Part shown: piece by piece, positions 1 to 8,106 of the stretch
Numbering within the stretch: position 1 is the first letter of the stretch
Layout of the letters: every line of letters starts with the position of its first letter
DNA from: Lactobacillus sp. W8174
GTDB lineage: Bacteria; Bacillota; Bacilli; Lactobacillales; Lactobacillaceae
Assembly: GCF_016100975.1 (NCBI RefSeq)
Contig: NZ_JACFRN010000006.1
Coordinates: 1 to 64,000 of the forward strand
DNA length: 64,000 nt
Direction: 5' to 3'
Translations under genes and position numbers: made by a program
The notes under the pieces: model-generated
Database searches by the model: none
Seen by the model: only the letters and a program-made list of their open reading frames with translations
What the model was told of the DNA's origin: nothing

Positions 1-60
1 GCCGCCCTTAGGGGCCTCTTGCCTTGCGGCTCATTGCCCGACGACAGTTATTAATACTAG
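1..60. other. GC-rich fragment at the window edge
   Basis: About 50 bases here are far richer in G+C than the rest of the window and change abruptly to AT-rich sequence near base 50. The plus strand can be read as the end of an open frame (ending with a stop near base 52), and the stretch also contains short self-complementary arms (GCCGC at 1-5 with GCGGC near 25-30). It may be the end of a repeated element or of a structured RNA lying mostly outside the window. I cannot identify it. Confidence 0.3.
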
Positions 61-106
61 CAATTATTTTTCCCTTTTGCAAGTACTTTTACCAAAAAAT
101 TTAAGT

Positions 107-625
107 TCAGTCAGCTTTTTTTAGAGATTGTTCAATATGAACCAATAATAAATGGATACTCTGGTATACATCCCTGATATCATGGCGACATTCGTCTACC
201 ACCCAGTTAAAAACAATAGCATAAATTCCGTTCGCTACTAATTCAATTTTGCGAACTGAAAACGGACCTCTAGGTCGCATATAATTCTCTATTGCTAAAG
301 CATATTCTTTTCGCAAAACGCGATAAAATTCTGGTGGATCTTGTGCAATTCTATTGACATTAATATAGAACATCTTATTTTCTTTTATTTTCAGCAACAT
401 GCGGTAAAACATCCGATCCATCGTTTCGCCATCTACACTTCGTAATGTCCGCCTAGTCTGCAGAGTTAAAACTGAGGTAAATAAATCACAAATATTACGG
501 TATTTTGTGTAAAAAACACCACGATTTATATTTAACTTCTTGCAAAACCTAGTTACAGTGTACTTATAAACTCTATATTTTGACAGCTCTAACAGGAGAA
601 CTTGTTCAGTCTTTGTTAAGCTCAT
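107..625 (-). CDS. TetR/AcrR-family transcriptional regulator
   Basis: A 172-residue protein with the TetR layout: an N-terminal helix-turn-helix (about residues 22-45, ending in the typical Gly-Val-Phe-Tyr-x-Lys-Tyr turn of recognition helix 3) and a helical C-terminal ligand/dimer domain. The C-terminal part resembles the DhaS-like branch with a TetR_C-type domain. The start is supported by an AGGAG ribosome site. A perfect inverted repeat lies just upstream, which suggests autoregulation. No obvious target gene (efflux pump or enzyme) is next to it: the neighbour, a helicase operon, ends with its own terminator. The ligand cannot be guessed from sequence. Confidence 0.8.
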   Translation of the reverse strand: MSLTKTEQVLLLELSKYRVYKYTVTRFCKKLNINRGVFYTKYRNICDLFTSVLTLQTRRTLRSVDGETMDRMFYRMLLKIKENKMFYINVNRIAQDPPEFYRVLRKEYALAIENYMRPRGPFSVRKIELVANGIYAIVFNWVVDECRHDIRDVYQSIHLLLVHIEQSLKKAD

Positions 626-637
626 ATTGATCGCTCC

Positions 638-657
638 TACTTATAGTATCATAAGTA
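638..657. promoter_or_regulatory. Inverted-repeat operator upstream of the TetR-type gene
   Basis: TACTTAT and ATAAGTA (7-base arms) flank a 6-base spacer, giving a 20-base perfect inverted repeat directly upstream of the ribosome site of the regulator. A further half-like TATAAGTA copy lies near 671-678. Size and placement fit a TetR-family autoregulatory operator; the binding itself is inference. Confidence 0.55.
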
Positions 658-769
658 TATCAATAATAATTATAAGTAGCAATACTATCTTGGAAAAAAA
701 TGATGTTATTTTTAAAAAGCTAAAAAAGTAGTTAAAGGGGCAGCATTCTTTAGTTTATCAGCTAAATAA

Positions 770-804
770 AAAACCAACAACTATTAAAATCAGAGGTTGG
801 TTTT
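770..804 (-). terminator. Rho-independent terminator after cshB
   Basis: AAAACCAAC and GTTGGTTTT arms (770-778 and 796-804), followed in the minus direction by a run of T, lie about 35 bases beyond the helicase stop codon. This closes the zwf-dinB-nrnA-cshB unit. Confidence 0.75.
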
Positions 805-838
805 CAGATAATAAGGTAAATATGATTTTTATTTTAAA

Positions 839-2200
839 TTAGGCTTGATTATCACGCCTATTTTTTCTTTGTCGTTTAGCTTTACGAATTTTACTGCGCT
901 GTTCAATTTTATTTTTTTGCGCTCTATCTTGTTGAATAGCTCTTTTAATCTTTTTCTTATAGCCTGGTTTACGTTTTTTTTGTGCTTTTTTTACCATACC
1001 CCTTACCTTATTATCAAGGCCTTGGGAAGTTGATTTTCTTGATGTGCGGCTATGATAATGTGTCCGTGGCACTAAAGAATTATCTTTAATTTCGACAAAA
1101 TCAAAATGAATTCCCATTTTTTCCAGCTTAAGAATTTGATTCATTTCTTCTTCACGAATTAAGGTAATGGCGTGTCCCTTCATCCCATTTCGTCCAGTTC
1201 TACCGATACGATGAATTACAAATTCTAATTCGCGAGGAATTTCATAATTAATAACCAGACTGACACCTTCAATATCTATGCCACGTGCGGCTAAATCAGT
1301 TGCCACTACATACTGGTATTGTCCGGCCTCTACATCACGCATAGTTCTTTTCCGTTCGCGTTCAGTTATCCCACCATGAATATTAGCTACTTTTAAACCC
1401 TGATTATTGAGAAATTCTGCTAATTCATCAACGGTTTGCTTTGTGTTAGCAAAAATAAGTGCCAAATAAGGCTGCCCCATTGTTAATAATTGATAGAGTA
1501 TTTTTTTGCGACTTTTTGAGCCAATATCAAGCAAATCGTTTTTGACCGTTGGCGAGATAACCGTGGGATTATCTATGACAATAGTTTCTGGCTTTGCCAT
1601 GTATTTACGTAAAAAGTTAGCCAACTTAACCGGAATTGTAGCCGAAAAAGCAGTTAAAACACAATTTTGGGGCAATCTTTGGGCAATAAAATCAATTTCA
1701 CTCAAAAAGCCCATGTCCAGTGTCATATCAGCCTCATCAATGACAAAGTTTTTGACATAATCTAAGGGCAAAATCTTTTTTTCAACAAAATCATGGAGTC
1801 TGCCGGGAGTGGCAACCACAATCTGAGGTTTATGACCAGAGATCTTATCTACTTGTCGTTCACGGTCGGTACCGCCAGCCAGATGTGCAATGGTAATGTT
1901 TAAACCGGAGGCATCCCTTAATTGGCGCGCAACTTGATATAATTGCTGGGCAAGTTCACGACTGGGCGTAGTCAAAATTGCTTGTGGATACAGAACGTTT
2001 TCATCAATTTCATTCATAACTGGGATCAAAAAAGCATGAGTTTTGCCTGATCCGGTAACTGCTTGCACTACAGCATTTTTGTGTGCCATTAAAACAGGGA
2101 TTACTTTTTCCTGCACTTCAGTGGGTTTAACAAAATTAATATTTTTTAACCCCTGTCTAATTGCTGGTTTTATTTGGTCATTTTCAAAAATATTATTCAT
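839..2200 (-). CDS. cshB: DEAD-box RNA helicase (CshB type)
   Basis: A 453-residue ATP-dependent RNA helicase expected to act in cold adaptation, ribosome assembly or RNA turnover. It shows all core motifs: a Q-motif region (KPTEVQEKVIP), motif I AVTGSGKT near residues 48-55, PSRELAQQ, TPGRLHDF, the DEAD box itself (IDEAD), SAT, and HRIGRTGR near the end of the second RecA domain. The C-terminal ~70 residues are very rich in Lys, Arg and Gln, the usual basic RNA-binding tail. It overlaps the end of nrnA by 8 bases, so the two are translationally coupled. CshB is the closest named type; other small DEAD-box paralogs are possible. Confidence 0.88.
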   Translation of the reverse strand: MNNIFENDQIKPAIRQGLKNINFVKPTEVQEKVIPVLMAHKNAVVQAVTGSGKTHAFLIPVMNEIDENVLYPQAILTTPSRELAQQLYQVARQLRDASGLNITIAHLAGGTDRERQVDKISGHKPQIVVATPGRLHDFVEKKILPLDYVKNFVIDEADMTLDMGFLSEIDFIAQRLPQNCVLTAFSATIPVKLANFLRKYMAKPETIVIDNPTVISPTVKNDLLDIGSKSRKKILYQLLTMGQPYLALIFANTKQTVDELAEFLNNQGLKVANIHGGITERERKRTMRDVEAGQYQYVVATDLAARGIDIEGVSLVINYEIPRELEFVIHRIGRTGRNGMKGHAITLIREEEMNQILKLEKMGIHFDFVEIKDNSLVPRTHYHSRTSRKSTSQGLDNKVRGMVKKAQKKRKPGYKKKIKRAIQQDRAQKNKIEQRSKIRKAKRQRKNRRDNQA

Positions 2201-3149
2201 GTTCCTCTTGATATTCCTTGGTTACCTGAACTAGTTCTGCGAAAATTTGTTTCACTTCGGCCATATCTTTTGCGTTAGCACCGCTTGCTAAAGCGTGACC
2301 ACCGCCATCATGTTGTGCTGCCAAGTCATTGATTACCGGGCCCTTTGAACGATAATGAACCCGGTAGGTGCCGTCTGGCTTTTCCACAAAAACATTCCAG
2401 GCAATGATGTTCTTAATTCGGCCGGGAGTAGAAACAGTACACGAAGCTTGGTCCGAATCCACACCCAATTTATGCAGAGTATCTTGGGATAAAACAGCAT
2501 AGGCTGCACCACTCGGGTCAACTTTCATATACTCCAAAACTACGGCCTGCAACTTTGCTTGTTCAAAGGTAACGTCACTAATATTGCGGGCAATTTCATT
2601 AATATTAATTCCGGTCGCTGCCAATTTAGCCGCAATTTTAAAAGTATGATCTGTTGTTTCAGGATACATAAATCTACCGGTATCACCCACTATTCCAGCA
2701 TAAAGGGGATAAGCAACTTCTGCAGTAAGTGGCATTTTTTCAGTAATAATAAAATCAGCTACAATTTGTGAAGCAGCAGGGGCCTGATCATCAACAAAAC
2801 TCATATCAGCGTATGGTTCAACATCGGGATGATGATCAATTTTAATTAAGAAATCACCTTTGCTATATAATTTATTAGCAATACGGGCTGTATTTCCAGT
2901 GTCTGTGGTAATTACAAGAGCACCCACATAATCTTTTTCCGTTACTTGGTCCATCTTATTTATCCAAGTTAAGTCTCCTTCATCATTTTCACCCGCGCAT
3001 AAGATACGCTTATTGGGAAACTGCAGCTTTAAAGAACGTGCAAGTCCTGCCTGAGAACCTAAAGCGTCTGGGTCTGGACTAGTGTGTCTATGTAAAATAA
3101 TGGTGTCATATTGTGTAATTTTTTGATATATTTCGGTAAAAGTATTCAT
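2193..3149 (-). CDS. nrnA: Bifunctional oligoribonuclease / pAp phosphatase NrnA
   Basis: A 318-residue DHH/DHHA1-family phosphodiesterase that degrades nano-RNAs (2-5 nt) and dephosphorylates 3'-phosphoadenosine 5'-phosphate. Visible motifs are the N-terminal HRHTSPDPDALGSQ (metal ligands), the DTGN motif, the IDHHPD motif that names the family, and the C-terminal GGGHALASG of the DHHA1 substrate domain. The start has a good AAAGGAG site. It sits 49 bases after dinB and overlaps cshB, so two RNA-metabolism enzymes are co-expressed. Confidence 0.92.
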   Translation of the reverse strand: MNTFTEIYQKITQYDTIILHRHTSPDPDALGSQAGLARSLKLQFPNKRILCAGENDEGDLTWINKMDQVTEKDYVGALVITTDTGNTARIANKLYSKGDFLIKIDHHPDVEPYADMSFVDDQAPAASQIVADFIITEKMPLTAEVAYPLYAGIVGDTGRFMYPETTDHTFKIAAKLAATGININEIARNISDVTFEQAKLQAVVLEYMKVDPSGAAYAVLSQDTLHKLGVDSDQASCTVSTPGRIKNIIAWNVFVEKPDGTYRVHYRSKGPVINDLAAQHDGGGHALASGANAKDMAEVKQIFAELVQVTKEYQEEHE

Positions 3150-3198
3150 ATCTAAACTCCTTTGTTACTTATATAAATTCCAGCCTAATAACAACTTT

Positions 3199-4335
3199 TT
3201 ATTGAGTAAACAAATCTAAATCCATATTTTCATAGTCTGCTTCTGTAAAATCTGTAGCAGTCACACCCAAAAGTCTTATTCCATCATTTAAAAATGAACT
3301 GGAAATAGGATCAAAAAGTTCTTTAGCAACATTGTATAACTCTAATGGATTATTAGTAGCATGATCAAGTTTACGCCTTTTAGTAACAGTCTTAAAATCA
3401 CTGTTGCGAATTTTTAAAACAACCGTATTGGCATAAAAATTACGTTCAATTAGCTTATCAGCAAGATCATTAACGTAATTACGCAAATTTGTCAGTGCAG
3501 TTTGCTCACTGTAAACACTAGGTTCATAGGATCGTTCAATACCAATAGATTTGCGATTACGTTCGTCATCAGGAATTACTCGGGATAAATCAATACCGTT
3601 TGCATGTTCTGCCATTAAATATCCCATACGGTTGAAATGGTTTATTAAATCACGAACATGCATTTTTTGCAAGCCACGTCCTGTAAAAACACCCATTTCT
3701 GCTAATTTTGCCTGTGTTTTGGGACCAATGCCATGAAACTGGGCTATTTTTTGTTTTGCTAAAAATTCTTTGGCTTCATCTGGCAAAATAATAGTGCGCC
3801 CAAATGGTTTCGAATACTCAGAACCCATTTTGGCTAAAAATTTGTTATAGGTGACACCAAAAGAACAATTTAAGCCAACTTCTTTTTTTATTTTCTTCTG
3901 AAGATTAATTGCAATCTGCAACGCAGAAGTTATCCCCAATTTGTTTTCAGTTACATCCAAATATGCTTCATCAAGCGCGATAGATTGAACGTTATCAGTA
4001 ATTTCATGCATCAACTGATGTATTTCAGCAGAAACGCTATGATATTTCTTAAAATCAGGACTCATAAATACCAATTTATTTTTCGGTATCAGTCTTAAGG
4101 CCTTAATCGATGGCATAGCCGAATGAACGCCATACTGACGGGCGATATAATTGGCTGTCGCAACTACTCCATGACCATGATAATTTCTAGGATCCTGACC
4201 AATTACCAGTGCCTTATTTTTTAATTCAGGATGATCACGTGTTTCTACAGAAGCATAGAAAGCATCCATATCAAGGTGAATAATTTTTCTATGCGTATCA
4301 TTTTTGGGCAAAAGACCATCGTCAAAGCTATTCAT
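3199..4335 (-). CDS. dinB: DNA polymerase IV (Y family)
   Basis: A 378-residue translesion polymerase. Catalytic acidic residues are visible in HLDMDAFYASVE (Asp22, Asp24 region) and ALDEAYLDV (Asp122-Glu123), followed by helix-hairpin-helix segments and the little-finger domain. The extreme C-terminus ends in MDLDLFTQ, which resembles the beta-clamp-binding motif. The frame stays open 43 codons further upstream inside zwf, but the start at 4335 (MNSFDDG) gives the normal length and an 8-base overlap with the zwf stop, so I chose it. Confidence 0.9.
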   Translation of the reverse strand: MNSFDDGLLPKNDTHRKIIHLDMDAFYASVETRDHPELKNKALVIGQDPRNYHGHGVVATANYIARQYGVHSAMPSIKALRLIPKNKLVFMSPDFKKYHSVSAEIHQLMHEITDNVQSIALDEAYLDVTENKLGITSALQIAINLQKKIKKEVGLNCSFGVTYNKFLAKMGSEYSKPFGRTIILPDEAKEFLAKQKIAQFHGIGPKTQAKLAEMGVFTGRGLQKMHVRDLINHFNRMGYLMAEHANGIDLSRVIPDDERNRKSIGIERSYEPSVYSEQTALTNLRNYVNDLADKLIERNFYANTVVLKIRNSDFKTVTKRRKLDHATNNPLELYNVAKELFDPISSSFLNDGIRLLGVTATDFTEADYENMDLDLFTQ

Positions 4336-5776
4336 AGATCCAGCGCTCTGTCGGCGACTCAAAAATTTTAGCAGCTGACTTAGGACCCATTCTGTATGGT
4401 AAATATTGTTCAGGCTCTTGACCCTGTTCATTTTCTTTTTGCCATGCTTCTTCAACATTGTCAATAAATTTCCAATAGTTTTTTAATTCGCTCCAATGAG
4501 TAAAATTGGTTGAATCATTAACAAAAACGTCATGTAGTAGACGTTCATAACCATCTGGTACCTGTTTTTGCTCATCACTTGAAAATCCGTAACTTAAATC
4601 CTCTCGCCTGATGCCAGATTCATTGATTTTTTTACCATTAATAGTAATAAAAATCTGCATCTGCGGATCGATAATGATTGAAATGTTATTTGAATGAGCC
4701 ATGCCATACTGATTTGACATATGTTTTAAAACAATGTCAATCCTATTTTTCTTTTCTCTCATTTCTTTACCAGTTCTGAAATAAATTGGTAAATCTGCTA
4801 GTGGCCCCTTTTTGAACTTAACCTCACCGGCTACAAAGGTTTCGGTATTAGAGTCTTCTGCTACATTCGGCTCTTGACGATAACCAAATGTAACATCACT
4901 ACCGAGATATTGTCCCCTTACAAAATGCCGCGCAATTTCTTTTTCATTAGGAATCACCATGCTGTCTAAAAGTTCTTGCTTTGCCTGGTGGATACTCTGT
5001 GAAGTAAGATCCTTAGGTTCCGGCATTGCGAGCAACGTAATAATCTGAAAAATGTGGTTTTGCACCATATCGCGCAAAGCTCCTGATGTTTCATAATAGC
5101 CACCACGAGCCTCAACTCCAAGTTGTTCCGCCAAAGTAACCTGAACATTTTTAATATTATGATTATTCCAAATATTTTTAATCAAAGGATTGGTCAGCCT
5201 CATTGGCAAAATGTTCTGAATCATTTCTTTACCTAAGTAATGATCAATTCGAAAAATGTCATCTTCAGCAAAAGATGCAGTTATTTGCTTGTTTAACTCT
5301 TCTGCTGTAGCAAGATCGCGCCCAAAAGGCTTTTCCACAACAATGCGGTTAAAACCTGAACTGGTTAAATGTTGATCATTAATGTGTTCAGCAATAGTCC
5401 CAAAGAATTTAGGAGCCATGGCCATGTAAAAAATACGATTTCCCTGTGCACTATAACGATCGTCAAGATCCTGCGCCAAATTTTTCAAGGTTTCATAATG
5501 TTCGATATTTGTCACATCATGAGACTGATAGTAAAAATGGCTGGCAAACGCAGCTAAATCATTTTCATCCACTTCATTATGTGTTTCATGTACAGCGTCA
5601 CTCACTTGGTCGCGCAAATATTCATGTGACCAGGGACGACGAGCTGTAGCAATTACAGCAAAATTATCGTGAATTAAACCTTGTTCAAATAAATTAAACA
5701 GTGCAGGATATAGCTTCCTGTGCGCTAAATCTCCACTACCGCCAAAGATAATCATAATTACCGGAATATTATTCAT
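4328..5776 (-). CDS. zwf: Glucose-6-phosphate 1-dehydrogenase
   Basis: A 482-residue enzyme oxidising glucose-6-phosphate with NAD(P)+, the first step of the pentose phosphate/phosphoketolase route. Evidence: N-terminal dinucleotide site FGGSGDLAHRKLYPAL (residues 11-26), EKPFGRD (148-154), and the active-site signature RIDHYLGKE (176-184), with full family length. It has a GAAAGGA ribosome site and overlaps dinB by 8 bases, so it leads the zwf-dinB-nrnA-cshB unit. The preceding gene, yajC, ends in its own terminator, so zwf should have a promoter in 5777-5885. Confidence 0.95.
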   Translation of the reverse strand: MNNIPVIMIIFGGSGDLAHRKLYPALFNLFEQGLIHDNFAVIATARRPWSHEYLRDQVSDAVHETHNEVDENDLAAFASHFYYQSHDVTNIEHYETLKNLAQDLDDRYSAQGNRIFYMAMAPKFFGTIAEHINDQHLTSSGFNRIVVEKPFGRDLATAEELNKQITASFAEDDIFRIDHYLGKEMIQNILPMRLTNPLIKNIWNNHNIKNVQVTLAEQLGVEARGGYYETSGALRDMVQNHIFQIITLLAMPEPKDLTSQSIHQAKQELLDSMVIPNEKEIARHFVRGQYLGSDVTFGYRQEPNVAEDSNTETFVAGEVKFKKGPLADLPIYFRTGKEMREKKNRIDIVLKHMSNQYGMAHSNNISIIIDPQMQIFITINGKKINESGIRREDLSYGFSSDEQKQVPDGYERLLHDVFVNDSTNFTHWSELKNYWKFIDNVEEAWQKENEQGQEPEQYLPYRMGPKSAAKIFESPTERWIYE

Positions 5777-5885
5777 GAAAAAATCCTTTCTGTTACCTTT
5801 TTACACTAGCTTTATTTTATACTATTTTGCCGGTAAACTCGCGCTTTGAGCAATATTTGCTGTTTTTGTAGGCTAATTTTAGGTA

Positions 5886-5910
5886 ACAAAAAAGTGCCTT
5901 AAAGGCACTT
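5886..5910 (-). terminator. Terminator of the mutS-mutL-ruvAB-yajC unit
   Basis: AAGTGCC (5892-5898) and GGCACTT (5904-5910) form a tight stem with a 5-base loop, followed on the minus strand by TTTTTT. It lies 10 bases after the yajC stop codon. Confidence 0.85.
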
Positions 5911-5920
5911 AATAGCCACT

Positions 5921-6385
5921 TTATTTTGACTTGTCTGGTGTTTCCTCAGATGAACTAGCTGGTTTTTCTGCAGTTGGTTTTTCTGCAGGCTTGTCCGGTT
6001 TTGGATCTGTAGTCGGTTCACCTTGCTCTGCTTCTTCAGCTTTATCAGCACTTTCAGAAGAGGCAGCTGGTTCCGCATTAGTTGCATTGTTTGGCAAAAT
6101 TTGCTGTACCGCCATTCTACTAAAGGTTAAATAAATGCCATCTGCATCTAGCACGACAGTTTTGTCTTTGGTATTAACGGAATCAATTTTACCGTGCAGA
6201 CCGTCAATCATGATGACGCTGTCACCTTTCTTCAATTGATTCATCATTTCCATTTTCTTTTGCTGTTGCTTTTTTTGGGGTTTGATCATAGTAAAATACA
6301 TCAAAGCAATCAAAACAACAAAGATAATGATTGTCCACAAACTTCCGCTTCCATTATTAGCATTAGCTAAAAATAAATTATTCAA
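5921..6385 (-). CDS. yajC: Preprotein translocase accessory subunit YajC
   Basis: A small membrane protein associated with SecDF/SecYEG. One transmembrane helix (about residues 15-35, LWTIIIFVVLIALMYFTMI) is followed by the family hallmark KPQKKQQKK-like basic stretch, a QLKKGDSVIMIDGLHGKI beta-barrel-like domain and an unusually long tail rich in Glu, Lys, Pro, Ala and Ser. A start at 6415 (ATG) is possible but has no ribosome site; a TTG at 6383-6385 is preceded by GAGGAG at 6393-6398 with 7-base spacing, so I place the start there (154 residues). It is the last gene of the repair operon. Confidence 0.88.
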   Translation of the reverse strand: MNNLFLANANNGSGSLWTIIIFVVLIALMYFTMIKPQKKQQQKKMEMMNQLKKGDSVIMIDGLHGKIDSVNTKDKTVVLDADGIYLTFSRMAVQQILPNNATNAEPAASSESADKAEEAEQGEPTTDPKPDKPAEKPTAEKPASSSEETPDKSK

Positions 6386-6456
6386 TGTTACACTCCTCAA
6401 ATTAAAATTACTCATTGTCTAAATATTAATTATACAAAAAATAACGATCAATTGCA

Positions 6457-7479
6457 TTATTTGTTTGGCAAAGGCAAACCTAAATGAATGTATGCTTTCT
6501 CAGTGACCATTCTTCCTCTGGGAGTCATTAATAAAAAGCCATTTTGCATTAAATATGGTTCGTACAGTGACTGGATAGTTTCAACATCTTCACCTGAATT
6601 AGCGGCTAAAGTCCTGATTCCTACCGGACCACCGCGATAATTTTCAATAATCACACGCAAAATTTTGCGATCAGTCTGATTAAGGCCTTCATCGTCAACT
6701 TGCAATTGTTGCAGTGAGCTTTTGGTAGTCGCAAAAGAAATGACATCTTCTCCTTTGACCTGAGCAAAATCACGTACTCTTCGTAATAACCTGTTAGCCA
6801 CACGCGGCGTACCCCTAGATCTGCGTGCTAATTCATGTGCTGCTTGAGGTTCAATATCAATATTAAAAACTTTGCTGGAACGACAGATAATTTTTTCCAG
6901 TTCATCAACCGTATAGTACTGCAAGTGTTCCACGATACCAAATCGTCCGCGCAATGGTGCAGACAATTGCCCAGCTAAAGTAGTTGCGCCAACTAAAGTA
7001 AAGGGTGGCAAAGGGACATGAACCGCGTGAGTTGTCTGCCCTTCACCAATCACGATATCAACATAATAATCTTCCATTGCGGAATAAAGTACTTCTTCAA
7101 TTGGCTTGGCCAAGCGATGGATTTCATCAATAAATAAAATATCACCAGGATTAAGATCAGTTAGCAAGGCAACTAAATCACCTGCTTTTTCAATGGCTGG
7201 ACCACTAGTGCTCTTTAGGTGAACACCAAGCTCATTAGCAATTACAAAGGCTAAGGTAGTTTTACCTAATCCTGGAGGGCCATAAAGCAGAACATGATCA
7301 AGAGCCTCGTCTCTTTTTTTAGCAGCTTTAATATAAACTGCCATTTCTTTTTTTACCCGTTTTTGTCCCAAATATTCATCTAGTGTTTGGGGACGCAGTG
7401 AAAATTCGGCCTGTTCTTCTTCTGAGCCTTGGGCTTCACCAGAAACGATCTCATTTTTATTTTCTGCCAACTGTCTCAC
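6457..7479 (-). CDS. ruvB: Holliday junction branch migration helicase RuvB
   Basis: A 340-residue AAA+ motor that, with RuvA, moves Holliday junctions during recombinational repair. Walker A is GPPGLGKT (residues 67-74), Walker B is [10 protein letters not shown], and the AAA+ arginine-finger region (PLRGRFGI) and C-terminal winged-helix domain ([10 protein letters not shown] ... [12 protein letters not shown] ... TPRGR) are present. It lies 36 bases after ruvA in the usual order. Confidence 0.97.
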   Translation of the reverse strand: MRQLAENKNEIVSGEAQGSEEEQAEFSLRPQTLDEYLGQKRVKKEMAVYIKAAKKRDEALDHVLLYGPPGLGKTTLAFVIANELGVHLKSTSGPAIEKAGDLVALLTDLNPGDILFIDEIHRLAKPIEEVLYSAMEDYYVDIVIGEGQTTHAVHVPLPPFTLVGATTLAGQLSAPLRGRFGIVEHLQYYTVDELEKIICRSSKVFNIDIEPQAAHELARRSRGTPRVANRLLRRVRDFAQVKGEDVISFATTKSSLQQLQVDDEGLNQTDRKILRVIIENYRGGPVGIRTLAANSGEDVETIQSLYEPYLMQNGFLLMTPRGRMVTEKAYIHLGLPLPNK

Positions 7480-7515
7480 TTCCTTTTTAAATCATTATTT
7501 TCATTATAACAAGAT

Positions 7516-8100
7516 TTACTTCTTTAAGAGAAGAGACAATCCCTTTTTGATGTACTGATCTGCCGTCGTCTTCTCTTCTTTAATTAAAGCCGGTGTAATT
7601 CTGTCTACTTCTTTTTTAGTATAACCTAGTGCAAGTAAAGCTAATAAAGCATCATTTAATTCCGGCGTTACTTCTGCTAAAGCTTCTTTATTTGCCTTCT
7701 TGACATAGTCTCCTAATTTACCTTTTAAATCAAGGACAATTTGTGAAGCTGTTTTTTTGCCTACACCAGGAAAACGAGTTAGGTATTTCACCTCACCCTG
7801 TTCAATTGCTTCAGCTAGAGAATTACTGTCTTCAGCGGCCATAATTGCTAAAGCAGATTTTGGTCCGATACCACTGACACTTAAAAGTTTTAAAAACAAT
7901 CCTTTATCATCTTCAGTCTGGAACCCATATAAGGTAACTCCAGTATCTCGCACAATTTGTTCGATAAAAACTCGCACTTTTTGCCCCTCTTGGTATGCAT
8001 ACGGTGAGGGACTAAAGACCTTGTAGCCAACACCATTTACGTCAACTACTATAAAATCTGGCTTGATTAGTGTAATAGTACCATTTAAATATTCATACAT
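7516..8100 (-). CDS. ruvA: Holliday junction DNA-binding protein RuvA
   Basis: A 194-residue protein that binds four-way junctions as a tetramer and loads RuvB. It has the N-terminal OB-fold (MYEYLNGTI, residues 1-65), the two helix-hairpin-helix motifs ([16 protein letters not shown] and [22 protein letters not shown]) and the C-terminal three-helix domain that touches RuvB ([14 protein letters not shown]). It is 6 bases downstream of mutL. Confidence 0.97.
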   Translation of the reverse strand: MYEYLNGTITLIKPDFIVVDVNGVGYKVFSPSPYAYQEGQKVRVFIEQIVRDTGVTLYGFQTEDDKGLFLKLLSVSGIGPKSALAIMAAEDSNSLAEAIEQGEVKYLTRFPGVGKKTASQIVLDLKGKLGDYVKKANKEALAEVTPELNDALLALLALGYTKKEVDRITPALIKEEKTTADQYIKKGLSLLLKK

Positions 8101-8106
8101 TTGCTA

